Positions 43,866 through 54,463 of a stretch of 64,000 nucleotides of DNA are shown one piece after another. The translations under genes and the position numbers were made by a program. The stretch spans positions 8,370,001 through 8,434,000 of the forward strand of contig OW121857.1 of NCBI GenBank assembly GCA_933228895.1, given 5' to 3'. This DNA is from Platycnemis pennipes. Taxonomy: Eukaryota > Arthropoda > Insecta > Odonata > Platycnemididae. Every line of letters begins with the position of its first letter. The stretch's first letter is position 1. The notes beneath the pieces are model-generated. The model made no database searches. It was not told where the DNA came from and saw only the letters and a program-made list of their open reading frames with translations.

Positions 43866-45595
43866 AATTGAAATGTACTGTAATGGCATTGAAAAATTAA
43901 TTAAGATATAAGCCCCAACAAATCCCCTGGCCCTGATCGAATTCTCTCTCGTGTATATAGAGAGTTAGCTTCCGTAATCTCCCCCTACCTTGAAATAGTA
44001 TTTAATAAATCCCTGACCGAACACGTCGTACCGATGGACTGGAAAGTAGCCGATGTAACACCCATTTTTAAAAGTGGTGATAGGGAGCAGCCATCTAACT
44101 ACAGACCTATATCCCTCACATCCATTTCATGCAAGGTCCTAGAACATATAATTGTCAGTTCAGTCATCGGGCACCTAGATAACCAGAATTTATTGTCCAA
44201 TGTTCACCATGGCTTCCGAAAGAGCAGATCATGTGAAACTCAACATGCTCTCTTCTCCCACTATATTTTAGTTGCTGGCTAAAATAATATTCCAGTTGAT
44301 GCAATATTCTCGATTTCAAGGAAGCTTTTGACGAGGTATCTCATAGCAAAATAATTTTGAAATTAAAATCTTATGCATTATACAGTATAGTTTATATCAT
44401 GGATTAATGATTTTCTGCATGATCGGGTGCAAAGGGTTGTTTTGGACGGTGTTACTTCACCGGCAATTAAAGTCACTTCGGGTGTCCCACAAGGTAATGT
44501 GATAGGTCCACTCCTGTTCCTTTTGTATATAAATGATATCAATAAGGAGGTAAAAAGTAAGCTTCGTCTATTTGCCATCTTGTCATTGGACATCTGGTAG
44601 TAGACGCTGTCCCGAGCTAACTTTCCATTTAGGCGTAAAGCTGTTATTTCCTAATTTTGTTCTGTTTCATCCGCCAATCACTGTTGAAAACCTTAACGTT
44701 ACATTCATTACAACAGATAGTAACAGAACCTACCAGGGGATACAACATAGCTCTCCTCTTAGCACTTACAAAATAAGTAATAATGAATTAACAAACGTGG
44801 AATCCATTACATATCTTGGAATAAGACTGACACATGATCTATCCTGGGATAAACACATACGTAAAATAATGGGTCCAGCGAATCGTAAACTGGGATTCAT
44901 CAAAAGAGTACTGGGTAAATGTGTCGATCATGTACGAGAAATCAGCTACTTTTCCCTTAAAAGACCTCATTTGGAATATGCTGCCAGTGTATGGGATCCC
45001 TACGAAATCGGTCTAAATAACGAACTTGAACGTGTGCAGCGAAGATCGGCAAGATTTGTAAAGGGATGGTACGATAACCTTATTAGCGTAACCAGTATAT
45101 TAAATGAATTAAATCGGGAATCATTGTCAGATCGCAGGTTGATATTTAGACTTAATCTCTTAAACAAATTCCAAGACCATATTTTCAGTGATGATCTTAA
45201 AAATATTTTGCGAACCCCAACTTACCCCAACTTATGGTAGACTGGACCAAAATCACAAAATTAGAGAAATTGATTGCCGAACTGACAGATTCAATGCCCT
45301 ATTTTCCTTGTACAATTAGGGATATGAATAAAGGTAAATATGTCCCATACGAGCGTAGCAATGGATAACATTGGTAAGTGCATGTTGGTTTAGGGACTTG
45401 AAGCTAACCCAACTAACAGCATGTTTTTGCATGTTTTCTATGCTATTTTTATCTCTTTTTAAATAGTGAAGTTTAGAAGAGTATATACATACTAATCATT
45501 CTTTAAGCTTGGCATGTAGTGCATGTTTGGTGAGAATTCACCCCCTACCACACACCTTTATGGTGGCTTGCAGGGTATTATGTAGATGCACATGC
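43866..45595 (+). mobile_element. LINE-A, long copy with variant middle
   Basis: Starts near the linker ahead of the RT (CAGCCAATTGAAATG), covers the RT fingers and motif B, switches at about 44580 to the variant segment shared with 41686-41850, returns to canonical LINE-A at CATAGCTCTCCTC (44749), and ends with UTR, hairpin and GTAGATGCACATG. About 1.73 kb. Confidence 0.93.
43869..45240 (+). pseudogene. LINE-A reverse transcriptase relic
   Basis: Frames read MDWKVADVTPIFKSGDREQP and NYRPISLTSISCKVLEHIIV (44034-44282) to a stop after HYILVAG, then a broken motif A (near 44300, FDEVSHSKIILK-like after a shift), motif B SGVPQGNVIGPLLFLLYIND (near 44475), and from 44572 to 45240 a 222-codon frame that starts in the variant segment and continues NVESITYLGIRLTHDLSWDK to RTPTYPNLW. 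The FADDA box is absent because of the variant join, so this copy could not encode active polymerase. Confidence 0.85.
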
Positions 45596-45639
45596 GATTG
45601 GTTCACTTTCCGGTCGGTCGAATAACTGATATCAGCACC

Positions 45640-46090
45640 CCTACTCGATGTGCCCGGGCCCTGAATCCAAGCGAACGTAAACAAACAAAGAAGAGTTGGG
45701 GCCCCACGGGGGTCGGAGCCAACAGAGCTGAGTCAGAGCTGAGGATTTTTCACGAGGAGGTGGCAGCACGGTCGAGAAACACACCTTCTCCCCACTCCGA
45801 GCGTCTCAGGTGTATTGTTGAGGGAGGGAGCAGGAGGGGGGGAAGGGGGGAAAGTGAGAGTGGGAGGTATCCCTTGAGGAGAGGGGTGCGGAGTCGGTTT
45901 TCCCCTTCGCCAGGAGAGGAAGGATGGGTTGGTGGGGGCGGAAAGGGGTTGGTGCGGGGAGGAAGGGGTGGTTTGGTAGGGGGGCGCCGCGTGGAGAAAG
46001 TGGGGGAGTGTCCGCGTGGGCTGCGATGCTTCGGCATCGATTCTCAGCCCGCTTTCCAATTCGTCGCGTAAGTACGGGCCGGAGTGCATG
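45640..46090. other. GC-rich, G-run-rich island
   Basis: Strong contrast to the AT-rich surroundings; many GGGG runs on the plus strand (45825-46010) and CpGs. A 161-codon plus frame (45586-46071) ends at a GCGTAAGT donor-like site, but its first codons lie in a LINE tail and its composition follows the G runs. Could be a promoter-proximal region or first exon of a host gene; no product recognised. Confidence 0.35.
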
Positions 46091-46300
46091 ATTGACACGT
46101 AACGCGAACATCGATACGTCTCCGGAGCAATGAGTACTCTTCACTGATACGATATTTTGACGCTGATCCTTATTCCAATTCACCATCGTCCACAGAGATA
46201 CATGGCTATTGATGACGGATGCTGGAAACAGATATATGAATAGTCGGTTAGACTCGGCAACACCACATTCCACTGAACGCACAGGATCAAGTGATCACTA

Positions 46301-47147
46301 CAGTAATACCTCGCTTACACGACCCTCAATAACACGACAACCTCAATTACAAGTGCAATTTTCAAGTCCCCTTGAGATTGCCATAACACATAATGTTAAA
46401 TTAACCTCTATAACGCGACTATTACTATCCAAACAACCTCAATAACACGGATTTTTTCCAATTCACAACGTAACTCAGAACCTCTATGACAAGTCGTTTT
46501 GAGAAGTCAACCTCTGTCACCCGACTCTATACATGAATGGGTCAACCTTTAAGGCTGTCGGATACCACTGCCAAAAACACTCTGCAGACGTCTAAGCCTC
46601 TTGACTTGAAGACTCTGCTTCGCTACTTGAACAAAAGTTTTCTGTGCAACCTTCGAGAATAAGGATTGATCTAGTAAATAATTTTAGTAATTTTTCACTC
46701 GTTGCTTTTCTCATAATTCTATCGACCTCAGAAAAACGCAAATTTTGACGAAAATAAGCTGATTTCCATGGCGTGTATGAAGTTAAAATCCGAATATAAT
46801 GACTAATTATGACACTCTTGAAAAGCTGGAATCATCTCCATGTGGGACCAAGAATTGGCATTTCTTACCTTGAAATTTAAAATGTGAATTTTATTTACTA
46901 ACCTATTGCAAACTTTGTTACACAATACATATAACAATGCTATAAATTATACTTTAAAACCAAGCGTGTTAGCAAAGGTCGCTCTAAAATTCATTCGTTA
47001 TGAAGGGATTTAGTGATTCCATTAACCTCGATAACACGACTGATAGCCAAAATAACCTTGATAACACGACCCTCAACAAAAAGAGCACCTCTATAACAAG
47101 ACTGTTTCCCTAATCCCCTTGAGACACTTCTTATCGAGGTTCTGCTG
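46301..47147. mobile_element. pogo/Tigger-like MITE with TA target
   Basis: Ends CAGTAATACCTCGCTTACAC and, inverted, CAGCAGAACCTCGATAAGAA, flanked by TA (46299-46300, 47148-47149). CAGNNNNACCTCG ends with TA duplications fit pogo/Tigger elements. The 847-bp body has no transposase frame. Both flanks inside the ends carry repeated ACCTCNATAACACGAC-like motifs. Confidence 0.8.
46325..46520 (+). repeat. Subterminal motif cluster, left end of pogo-like MITE
   Basis: CCTCAATAACACGAC, CCTCAATTACAAG, CCTCTATAACGCGAC, CCTCAATAACACGG, CCTCTATGACAAG and CCTCTGTCACCCGAC are variants of the terminal sequence. A second cluster lies at 47024-47105 (CCTCGATAACACGAC, CCTTGATAACACGAC, CCTCTATAACAAGAC). Probably transposase-binding-site-like repeats (inference). 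Confidence 0.8.
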
Positions 47148-47149
47148 TA

Positions 47150-47458
47150 TTTCTTTAGAAGTCAATAGATGAGGCAGTTACTTTGAAGCAATTTTATTGG
47201 GATATTAATTGTGTTCCTATTCAGAGAAGTTACTGCATAAGTTACTACTTGATGACTATAAAGTTATTCTTTTTCCCTCGGTTCTTGACAAAGAATATAT
47301 CGTACTCGTAATCGTACATGAACATGTACCTACACCAAAACACCGCGCTCCGAAAAAAATCCAGCCATATCTCTAGTGGATAATGAACTCCCACCAGGGC
47401 AGGAGTGCCGCGTCAATGTTGAGCCACAACGTTAGGATAGAATATCGCCACAAATAAT
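47150..47458. other. Intergenic, no gene recognised
   Basis: Nothing recognised. Confidence 0.4.
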
Positions 47459-47549
47459 GTTCAAGTATGATAGGTAATGCATATTTGGTGTGTCAATTCA
47501 TCCCCTGCCACGCACCTTTATGGTGGTTTGCAAGGTATTATGTAAGTAT
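47459..47549 (+). mobile_element. LINE-A 3' tail
   Basis: Short piece: GGTAATGCATATTTGGTGTG, hairpin with TTTAT loop, TATTATGTAAGTATAG in place of the usual GTAGATG tail. Confidence 0.8.
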
Positions 47550-47709
47550 AGTTAATTGTTTCAACAAAAGCAGAGTACTTACACGAAGGAGACGATCGAC
47601 AAGTAGGTTACTTTACGTCATTTATGATAGGTTGGTCATGAAGTAGGGATAGGACCTTTTAGGGAGCGGAGGAGGGGTGGAGAGAAACCTGTCAACATTA
47701 CCGGCTATT

Positions 47710-47905
47710 AACGAAAGCTGCCTAGTGGTCCAGGGTTTAACGTCCCACACTGCAGACGGAGAGCTGAAATTGAAGTGCTCTTCTCGAATCACTCAAGTGG
47801 GGACCGGTGTACCAATGAAAAATCTCTGTCGCTGTTGGGGTTCAAACCCAGGTTCTCACAGTGGGAAATCCAGTTCTTTAGCCACCACAATAGCCCGATC
47901 CTCGC
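47710..47905 (-). mobile_element. tRNA-derived SINE (GGGACGTTAA family)
   Basis: Minus strand: TTGTGGTGGCTAAAGAACTGG (A-box region), TGGGTTTGAACCCC (B-box variant), CGGTCCCCACTTGAGTG, then GTGGGACGTTAAACCCTGG. The same order occurs in the full-length copy at 25357-25678. Right part of the central domain and the tail are absent. Confidence 0.78.
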
Positions 47906-48365
47906 CTCTATATCTTGCCAGAATAATCGTTTTACTGATACCAGAGGAAAGCCGCAATATCTCACTTTTTCAATTATTCAAGTCATATTAGCCATCGCTT
48001 CTCTTTGTTTGAAAAGTTGAAATTCCTTGCATATACAAGTATTTTGACACAGCTGATTCCAAAAGAACGACAACGTAGGAAAAGCTTTAGCGTAAATATT
48101 TCTCATCATGATTCATTTTCAATTAAGTAATTGTTCGGAATTTCCCGCTCCAACCTCTCACAAAATGCCAAAATTCTCTTCCAGCTTGGAATATTTTGAA
48201 AAGGTGTGGTTTGATTCAATATGCATTTAAATTATCCACGAGCTTAGTTAAAGTATTCTGCAGACCAAGCCAAATGAATTGGTATGATCTAGAAATGACA
48301 CGATAACTCTGGATCTTATTGAAATGTTCTAAACTTTTGTGAATTCGACGTGTCTGGTGCAAAAT
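47906..48365. other. Intergenic, no gene recognised
   Basis: Nothing recognised. Confidence 0.4.
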
Positions 48366-48700
48366 TTTATACATCTACATACACATCTCTGTAAGCCACC
48401 ATAAAGGTGTATGGCAGGGGGTGAATTCTCACCAAACATACACTACATATCATGCATAGAACAGGATTAATATTAATATATTAGTCTAAACTTCACTATT
48501 TAAAAAGATAAAGTTAGCAAGCAACTGTAGTGTCTCAAGCAACAAGAGTGTTAGTATCTAGAGTATTTAAAGGGTAAATACATGCATCATGCACTACAGA
48601 TTTCAATACACTATTTCCCCTACCTATCCCCTTACTATGCTGCCTATTGTATTCTCTTATAGTACGGGGGAAAAATACATAGTGATTCTATCATTACGGC
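48366..48700 (-). mobile_element. Chimeric LINE: LINE-A 3' end joined to LINE-B body
   Basis: From 48366 to about 48518 the sequence is LINE-A tail, hairpin (TTTAT loop) and UTR to GATAAAGTTAGCAA. It then continues without a tail as LINE-B UTR (GCAACTGTAGTGTCTCAAGC, ATGCATCATGCACTACAG) and coding remnants to 48700. The junction shares AGCAA/CAAGCAAC with both parents. Confidence 0.8.
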
Positions 48701-48887
48701 TTCAATATACATCTATCTACATAATACCCTGCAAGCCACCATAAAGGTGTGTGGCAGGGGGTGAATTCTCAACAAACATGCACTAAATATCATGCATTTA
48801 AAAGGATTAGTACTAACATATTAGTCTAAACTTCACTATTTAAGAAAGATAAAAATAGCAAACTAAGCATGCAAAAACATTCTATTA

Positions 48888-49580
48888 GGCCCCGTTTCCA
48901 CTACTGACATTTCTACGACGGTAACTCTCTACCCGCGCAATGCTAGTAATGGAAACGCTCGAAAACGCCTACCATGGTAGATAGTCTTACTAGCATTGAG
49001 TAACCCTTGTTAGATCAGGGAATAGTGGTTACCTTCGCGTCTCTTTTGCAATTGGAACGCAAGTTAGTCAAAATCCTGGTAAGAATTATGGGAAAACAGT
49101 TGAATCACGGATAGCGGTGAAGGATCGCGGAGTGTGCATCTAGGAAAACGTAGTGTGGTGTCTTTGTTTGGCTTAATACTTGATTTTTGTCTATACTCAA
49201 TGATGCTCCAGAGTTGTTATTACTTATGGTTTACATAATTTAAGTATATTTTCCCAGCAATGACCGAACAAAAGAATTGCAAAAACTTTGCTCATGACGA
49301 GACGGACTTGCTCCAGGCGTACACGATAAGCCCGACGACATTTTATTATAACAATCAATATAGATTCTTGAATAAAACTTCAAGTGCTTACACACTTCAA
49401 TGTGCTACCATCTTTGCGCATTTCTATAACGATCGTCGATTTTCTTTTGAACTGGAATACTGGTAACCGCTATGTGACGAAAGCAGTGATTACAAGGGTA
49501 ACATTGTAGCTAACTGGAACGCAGGTAGGTTATGAGGGCTGAAATAACCGTGGTAGAATGTCAGTAGTGGAAACGGGGCC
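48888..49580 (+). mobile_element. PIF/Harbinger-like MITE nested in LINE-A
   Basis: Ends GGCCCCGTTTCCACTACTGA and the same in reverse complement match over about 34 bp with one indel. Left flank TTA (48885-48887), right flank TAA (49581-49583); the undisturbed LINE-A sequence here is CTGTTAGTTGGG, so a 3-bp TTA target with one later change fits. A 3' half copy is at 54464-54790. A frame at 49260-49466 (NFAHDETDLLQAY) is vaguely like a Myb/SANT start and may be a remnant of a Harbinger accessory protein. Confidence 0.88.
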
Positions 49581-50444
49581 TAAGTTGGGTTATCTTCAAG
49601 TCCTTACACCAACATGCAACAACCTATAATTTGGATTCATTCACTGGTATTGGCCATATTTACCGCTATTCATATCCCTAATTCTTCGAGGGAAAAAGGA
49701 CATTTTGAATCTGTCAGTTCGGCAGCAAAATACTCTAATTTTGTGATTATGGTCCAGTCTACCGTAGTAAATTGGGGTTCGCTAAATATTTTTAACATCA
49801 TCACTGAAAATATGGTCTTGGAATTTATTTAGCAGATCAAATCTAAATTTCAACCTGCGATCTAACAATGATTCCCAATTTAATTCATTTAATAGACTGG
49901 TTACGCTAATAAGGTTATTGTACCGTCCCTTTACGTTATTTGTTCGTTCGTTATTTAGACCGATTTCGTAGGGATCCCATGCACTGGCAGCGTATTCCAA
50001 ATGAGGTTTAACAAGGGAAATTTAGTTGGTTTCTCGTACATGATCGTCACATTTACCCAATACTCTTTTGATGAATTCCAGTTTACGATTAGATTGCCCC
50101 ATTATTCCGCGCATGTGTTAACCCCAGGAAAGATCATGTGTCAGTCTTATTCCAAGATATTTAATGGATTCCACGTTTGTTAATTCATCATTACTTATTT
50201 TGAACGTGCTAGGAGGAGAACAATTCTTTTTCCAAAAACTTCATTACCACAATTTTTTAAAATTTAATTCTAACTGCCATGTGTCACACCATTTTTCAAT
50301 TGCTAGTAGGTCATCATTGAAATATTCTTTATCATTTGGGCATATAATTTCCCTGTACACTACAGCGTCATCGGATAATAAATGAAGCTTACTTTTGACC
50401 ACCTTATTGATATCACACTACCTTGTGGGACACCTGAAGTGACT

Positions 50445-51620
50445 TTAATTGCCGGGGAGGTAACACGTCCAGTACAACCCTTTGCACAAGATGATGTAGG
50501 ATATCCATGATACAATATTACCCTCCAACCCATAAGATTTTAATTTCAAAATTATGTTTCTATGAGTCACCATGTCAAAAGCTTTCTTGAAATCGAGAAA
50601 TATAGCATCCAATGGAATATTATTTTCGCCAGAAACTAAAATATAGTGGGAGAAGAGAGCATGTTGAGTTTCACATGATCTGCTCTTTCGGAAGCCATGC
50701 TGAACAATGGACAATAAATTCTGGCTATCAAGGTGCCCGGTGACTGAACTGACAATTATATGTTCCAGGACCTTGTATGAAATGGATGAGAGGGATATAG
50801 GTCTGTAGTTAGATGGCTTCTCCCTATCACCACTTTTAAAAATGGGTGTTACATCGGCTGCTTTCCAGTCCATCGGTACGACGTGTTCGGTCAGGGATTT
50901 ATTAAATACTATTTCAAGGTAGGGGGAGATTTCGGAAGCTAACTCTCTATATACGCGGGAGGGAATTTGATCAGGGCCAGGAGATTTGTTGGGCTTGTAA
51001 CTTTAAGTAATCTTTCAATACCATTATAGGAAATTTCAATTGGTTGCATCAGCCCCTGAAAGAAGTTAGGTAAGACCACAGTTGAATCCCCGGAAGGTGG
51101 GTTGAAAATGGTTTGGAAGAAGTAATTTAACAAGTTAACTTTGTGAAGAGTGTTTGTGACAATTTCACCTTATCATTGTTAAGTGAATATACGGCAGACT
51201 TATGGCCCTGCACCTCCCTGACGTACGACAAGAAGACTTTTGAATTTTCCTTCAATTGTTCCCCAAGTGTTTTTCTTTTGAATTCTGCAAATGCATTACG
51301 AAAGGTTGTCTTTGCAGTGGAGTTTGAAATTTTATAATTTTCAATAATTACATTACGCTCATCAATGGGCATATATTTACTAATCCTTTTCATTTTTGCA
51401 TGACACATTCGCTGCCGTCTCAGGGATTTTCTCACTTCTGCATTGAACCACCTAGGTTCAGTGCTTTATTTTTTAAATTGACTAGGGATATATCTATTGA
51501 TCCCAGAGCGTATGATATTAATGAACGACTTCCATGAACCATCCGTACATAAGTTTATGGAATCCTTTTTAAAATACGATGAGTAATCTCTGAAATAAAT
51601 TTTTAAATGAGCAAGGCCAG
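50445..51620 (-). pseudogene. LINE-A reverse transcriptase relic (N-terminal half)
   Basis: Minus-strand frames: PRWFNAEVRKSLRRQRMCHA (about 51450-51390), a linker rich in K/R/E with VFLSYVREVQGHKSAVYS, QPIEISYNGIERLLKVTSP (51060-51000), then MDWKAADVTPIFKSGDREKP, NYRPISLSSISYKVLEHIIV, HGFRKSRSCETQHALF and FLDFKKAFDMVTHRNIILK (50873-50570; motif A intact). The frame breaks at about 50500, just before motif B. Shows what lies upstream of the RT in the LINE-A family. Confidence 0.87.
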
Positions 51621-51707
51621 CTATTTTAAAAATATAATTTAAATTAATTGAACTTTGGAAAGCGCACCGCTCGAAATAACAATTATGTAATAGCTAAGTA
51701 CTTCTCA

Positions 51708-52222
51708 TCTACATCTACATAATACCCTGCAAGCCACCACAAAGGTGTGTGGCAGGGGGTGATTTCTCACGAAACATGCACTACATATCATTCATAAAAA
51801 AGGAATAGTATTAATATACTAGTCAGAACTTCACCATTTAAAAAAGATAGAAATTGCAAAGCAAACATGCAAAAACATTCTGTTAGTAGGGTTAGCTTTA
51901 AGTACTCATACCAACATGCAGCTACCAATGCTATCCATTGCTACTCTCCGATTGGACATATTTACCGTTATTCGTATCTCTAATTGTACGAGGGAAAAAG
52001 GACATTTTGAATCTATCAGTTCGGCTATCAATTTCTCTAATTTTATGATTATGGTCCATACTGCCATAGTAAGCTGGGGTTCGCAAAGTATTTTTTAACA
52101 TCATCACTTAAAATATATTCTTGGAATTTATTTACGTGATTAAGTCTAAATTTCACCCTGCGATCAGACAATGATTCCCATTTTAATTCATTTAATAGAC
52201 TGGTTACGCTAATATACTTAAC
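51708..52222 (-). mobile_element. LINE-A 3' fragment
   Basis: Tail CATCTACATCTACATAATAC, hairpin, UTR and RT C-terminus on the minus strand up to TTACGCTAATATACTTAACG. Starts about 40 bp beyond the 5' end of the long LINE-A copy. Confidence 0.9.
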
Positions 52223-52379
52223 GGAATAGACATCACCAAAGCAAACTGAAATGATCCACATGAAGGTCCTTCTGGTTGGTGAGGCTTTACACACTACGCA
52301 TAACAATGGAGTGTGAATTTACACCTCAAGGAAGGCGAAACCTATCAAGAATATCTAAGACGGCATAAATGGACGTGTT

Positions 52380-52470
52380 CATAGGCTTCTTCCGTATTTG
52401 AACCCGGAACCTCTGTTTAATAGTGGAATGATTAAACTACCGAGCCACCATGCCGTCTCTAGACCACTAC
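52380..52470 (-). mobile_element. Possible tRNA-derived SINE head
   Basis: Minus strand GGCATGGTGGCTCGGTAGTT (A-box region), then CCGGGTTCAAATACGG (B-box variant). Box spacing is plausible; tail not identified. Confidence 0.4.
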
Positions 52471-52849
52471 AATACTCACGTTGGGTCACATGAAGACATC
52501 CAGGGCAAATATAATAATAATAAAATTCTTTATTTTGGTGAGATTGAGAAGAAATTATCCCTTCGGCCATCCAACCGCAATGTAAGTAGGTAATATTTAG
52601 GCCTAATATTAAACATGGTTGAAAGTTTCAGAGGAAATAATGTCAGAATGGACAAGCAGAATAATTTCACGCCCAAAGGCGCGCTAACAAGGAACTGAGC
52701 AAGAATCCATGCCAAAAGTAAAGCGGCGGGGAAAGCACGGATCTCTTTCATCGCAGAACGTGTTTCATTGATACGATGCGCCCTTCCGATGCACGGAGGA
52801 TCGATGCTTCGGTTCGTAAGGAGGAGGAAGAAAGGTAGGTTCCCCTCTC

Positions 52850-53010
52850 TCAGGTGAAGGGGAATGGAGAGTGGGGGAGGGGAGGGAGAGGTGTAGGGAG
52901 GGGGGTGTCAGGGGAGGGATGTAGGCCAAGGTGGGAGGGAGGTGAAAGGGGTGGGAGGCAGAGGGGAGGAGAGAGAGAGAGCTACCTCTCTCTCTCCGGT
53001 GAGTTGTTAG
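52850..53010 (+). promoter_or_regulatory. GA-rich upstream region of the IGFBP-domain gene
   Basis: A purine-rich (G/A) tract ending in GAGAGAGAGAG and CTCTCTCTCTCC about 370 bp ahead of the start codon. GA/CT repeats are common near arthropod promoters; no TATA box or initiator was identified with confidence. Confidence 0.35.
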
Positions 53011-53371
53011 TCCTTCGACTTGGCTATCGTCGCTCGGGTGTCCGTGTTCTGTGCTCTGTGTGTGATCCCCTTGTTGCCTGGATGCTTCCCTCGCGACCTT
53101 AGGGTAACCAGGCGCTGGACGCGCCGTGTGGATGTTCCGATCTGTGCTCCTGACGGTTTGCTTTCGCCAAAGGGTTTCCGACCGCCGGTAGGTACTGCAA
53201 GGGTGACAAGGAAGGAGGATCAGGGTGTGCCGGCACACGATAATGTCGTGGTAGAAAACAAAAGGGAGTCGAGGAAAGAGCAGCAGTGTCTGGAAGAAGG
53301 TGTGAGACCGCTTTCATCTCCCTGCCGGGCGACCCTTTTCGGATTCCTTCCCGAAGTGCGGAGTGACCGCG

Positions 53372-53642
53372 ATGTTCGGAAGCAGAGTAGCGCTCCTGGT
53401 GCTGGCGCTATCCCTAGCGCCGGCACTATGCGAGGAGATATGCGACTGCGAGGAGAAGCCCAAGTGTCCGTCCAAGGCCCCAAAGGACTGCGCCGGCGGG
53501 GGCCTCCTGCTGGTGCCCGGGGGCGAGGACTGCTCCTGCTGTGAGGCCGTCTGCCCCCGAAGAAAGGGCGAGTCGTGCGAGGGGCCTCACAGCCTCGCTT
53601 GCGACCACGGTCTCCTCTGCGGCGACGCCGGCGTCTGCACAG
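53372..53642 (+). CDS. Secreted IGFBP-domain (SIBD-like) protein, first coding exon
   Basis: The only convincing host gene. The ATG at 53372 opens MFGSRVALLVLALSLAPALC, a good signal peptide with hydrophobic core and small residues before a likely cleavage near residue 20. The rest (residues 24-89) carries twelve cysteines including the IGFBP hallmark CSCCEAVC (compare CGCCXXC), so one complete IGFBP N-terminal-type domain is encoded in this exon. The exon ends at ACAG with GTAGGT donor at 53643 (phase leaves a split codon). Known relatives are single-IGFBP-domain proteins and larger IGFBP-related proteins of arthropods, secreted and linked to growth-factor binding or immunity; which one cannot be told without the downstream exons. 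GC content is far above the flanks. A LINE-A copy begins about 20 bp into the intron. Confidence 0.82.
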
Positions 53643-53661
53643 GTAGGTCGCGCATTGGCGC

Positions 53662-54428
53662 CAGTTCATCAACATCCACATAATATATTACAACAACAGC
53701 CACCATAAAGGTGTGTGGCTGGGGGTGAATTCTCACCAAAAATGCACTACATATCATGCATAAAAGTGGAATTGGTACTTGTATAGGTACTGTTCAAAAC
53801 TACGCTATCTAAAACAAAAGATTAAATTAGCAAAGCATACATTCAAAAACATGCCGTTAGTTGGGTTAGCTTTGAGTCCTTATAGCAACATGCAGCTACA
53901 AATGTTATTGCTACCATTACTACACTCGTACTGGATATATTTACCATTATTCATATCCCTAATAGTACGAGAAAAAAAGGACATTTTGAATCTGTCAGTT
54001 CGGCAACCAATTTCTCTAATTTTGTGAATATGGTCCAGTCTACCATAGTAAGTTGGGGTCCGCAAAATATTTTTAACATCATCACTGAAAATATGGTCTT
54101 GGATTTTGTTTAAGAGATTAAGACCTGCGATCCGACAATGATTCCCAATTTAATTCATTTAATAGACTGTTAACGCTAATAAGGTTATCATACCGTCCCT
54201 TTACAAATCTTGCCGATCTTCGCTGCACACGTTCAAGTTCGTCATTTATACCGATTTCGTAGAGATCCCATACTTGAAGCATATTCAACATGAGGTCTAA
54301 CAAGGGAAAAGTAGCTGATTTCTCGTACATGATCGTCACATTTACCCAGTACCCTTTTGACGAATCCCAGTTTACGATTCGCTTGAGCCATTATTTCACG
54401 TATGTGTTTACCCCAGGAAAGAAGTTCA
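53662..54428 (-). mobile_element. LINE-A copy in the first intron of the IGFBP-domain gene
   Basis: Tail ACATCCACATAATATATTAC, hairpin, UTR and RT C-terminus on the minus strand to TTTACCCCAGGAAAGAAG. Frames at 54490-54242 (SWGKHIREIMAQANRKLGF) and 54339-54118 (VQRRSARFVKGRYDNL) with shifts between. Confidence 0.92.
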
Positions 54429-54463
54429 GGCCTGCCCTCACTAGAGATGGGTAATTTTCGTAA

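Larger units (their letters stand above)
48716..51665 (-). mobile_element. LINE-A, longest copy, with a nested MITE
   Basis: Minus strand. Tail and hairpin at 48716-48760, UTR interrupted by the MITE at 48888-49580, then RT from C-terminus (49800-50010) back through FADDA region (about 50370), motif B (50420-50450), motif A (50590), fingers, the linker (51127-51435) and into sequence upstream reading DYSSYFKKDSIN and GSWKSFINIIRSGINRYIPS (51480-51620). About 2.25 kb of LINE without the MITE; endonuclease mostly missing. Confidence 0.93.

Noticed and set aside
45586..46282. Overlapping long frames of 95-161 codons in both strands
   Set aside because: They follow from G-run/C-run composition (glycine/proline-rich), start in a LINE tail, and carry no domain; kept only as a GC-rich island.
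53020..53681. 174-codon plus and 153-codon minus frames overlapping the IGFBP exon
   Set aside because: Alternative frames of the same GC-rich exon; the cysteine pattern, signal peptide and splice donor identify the real frame.
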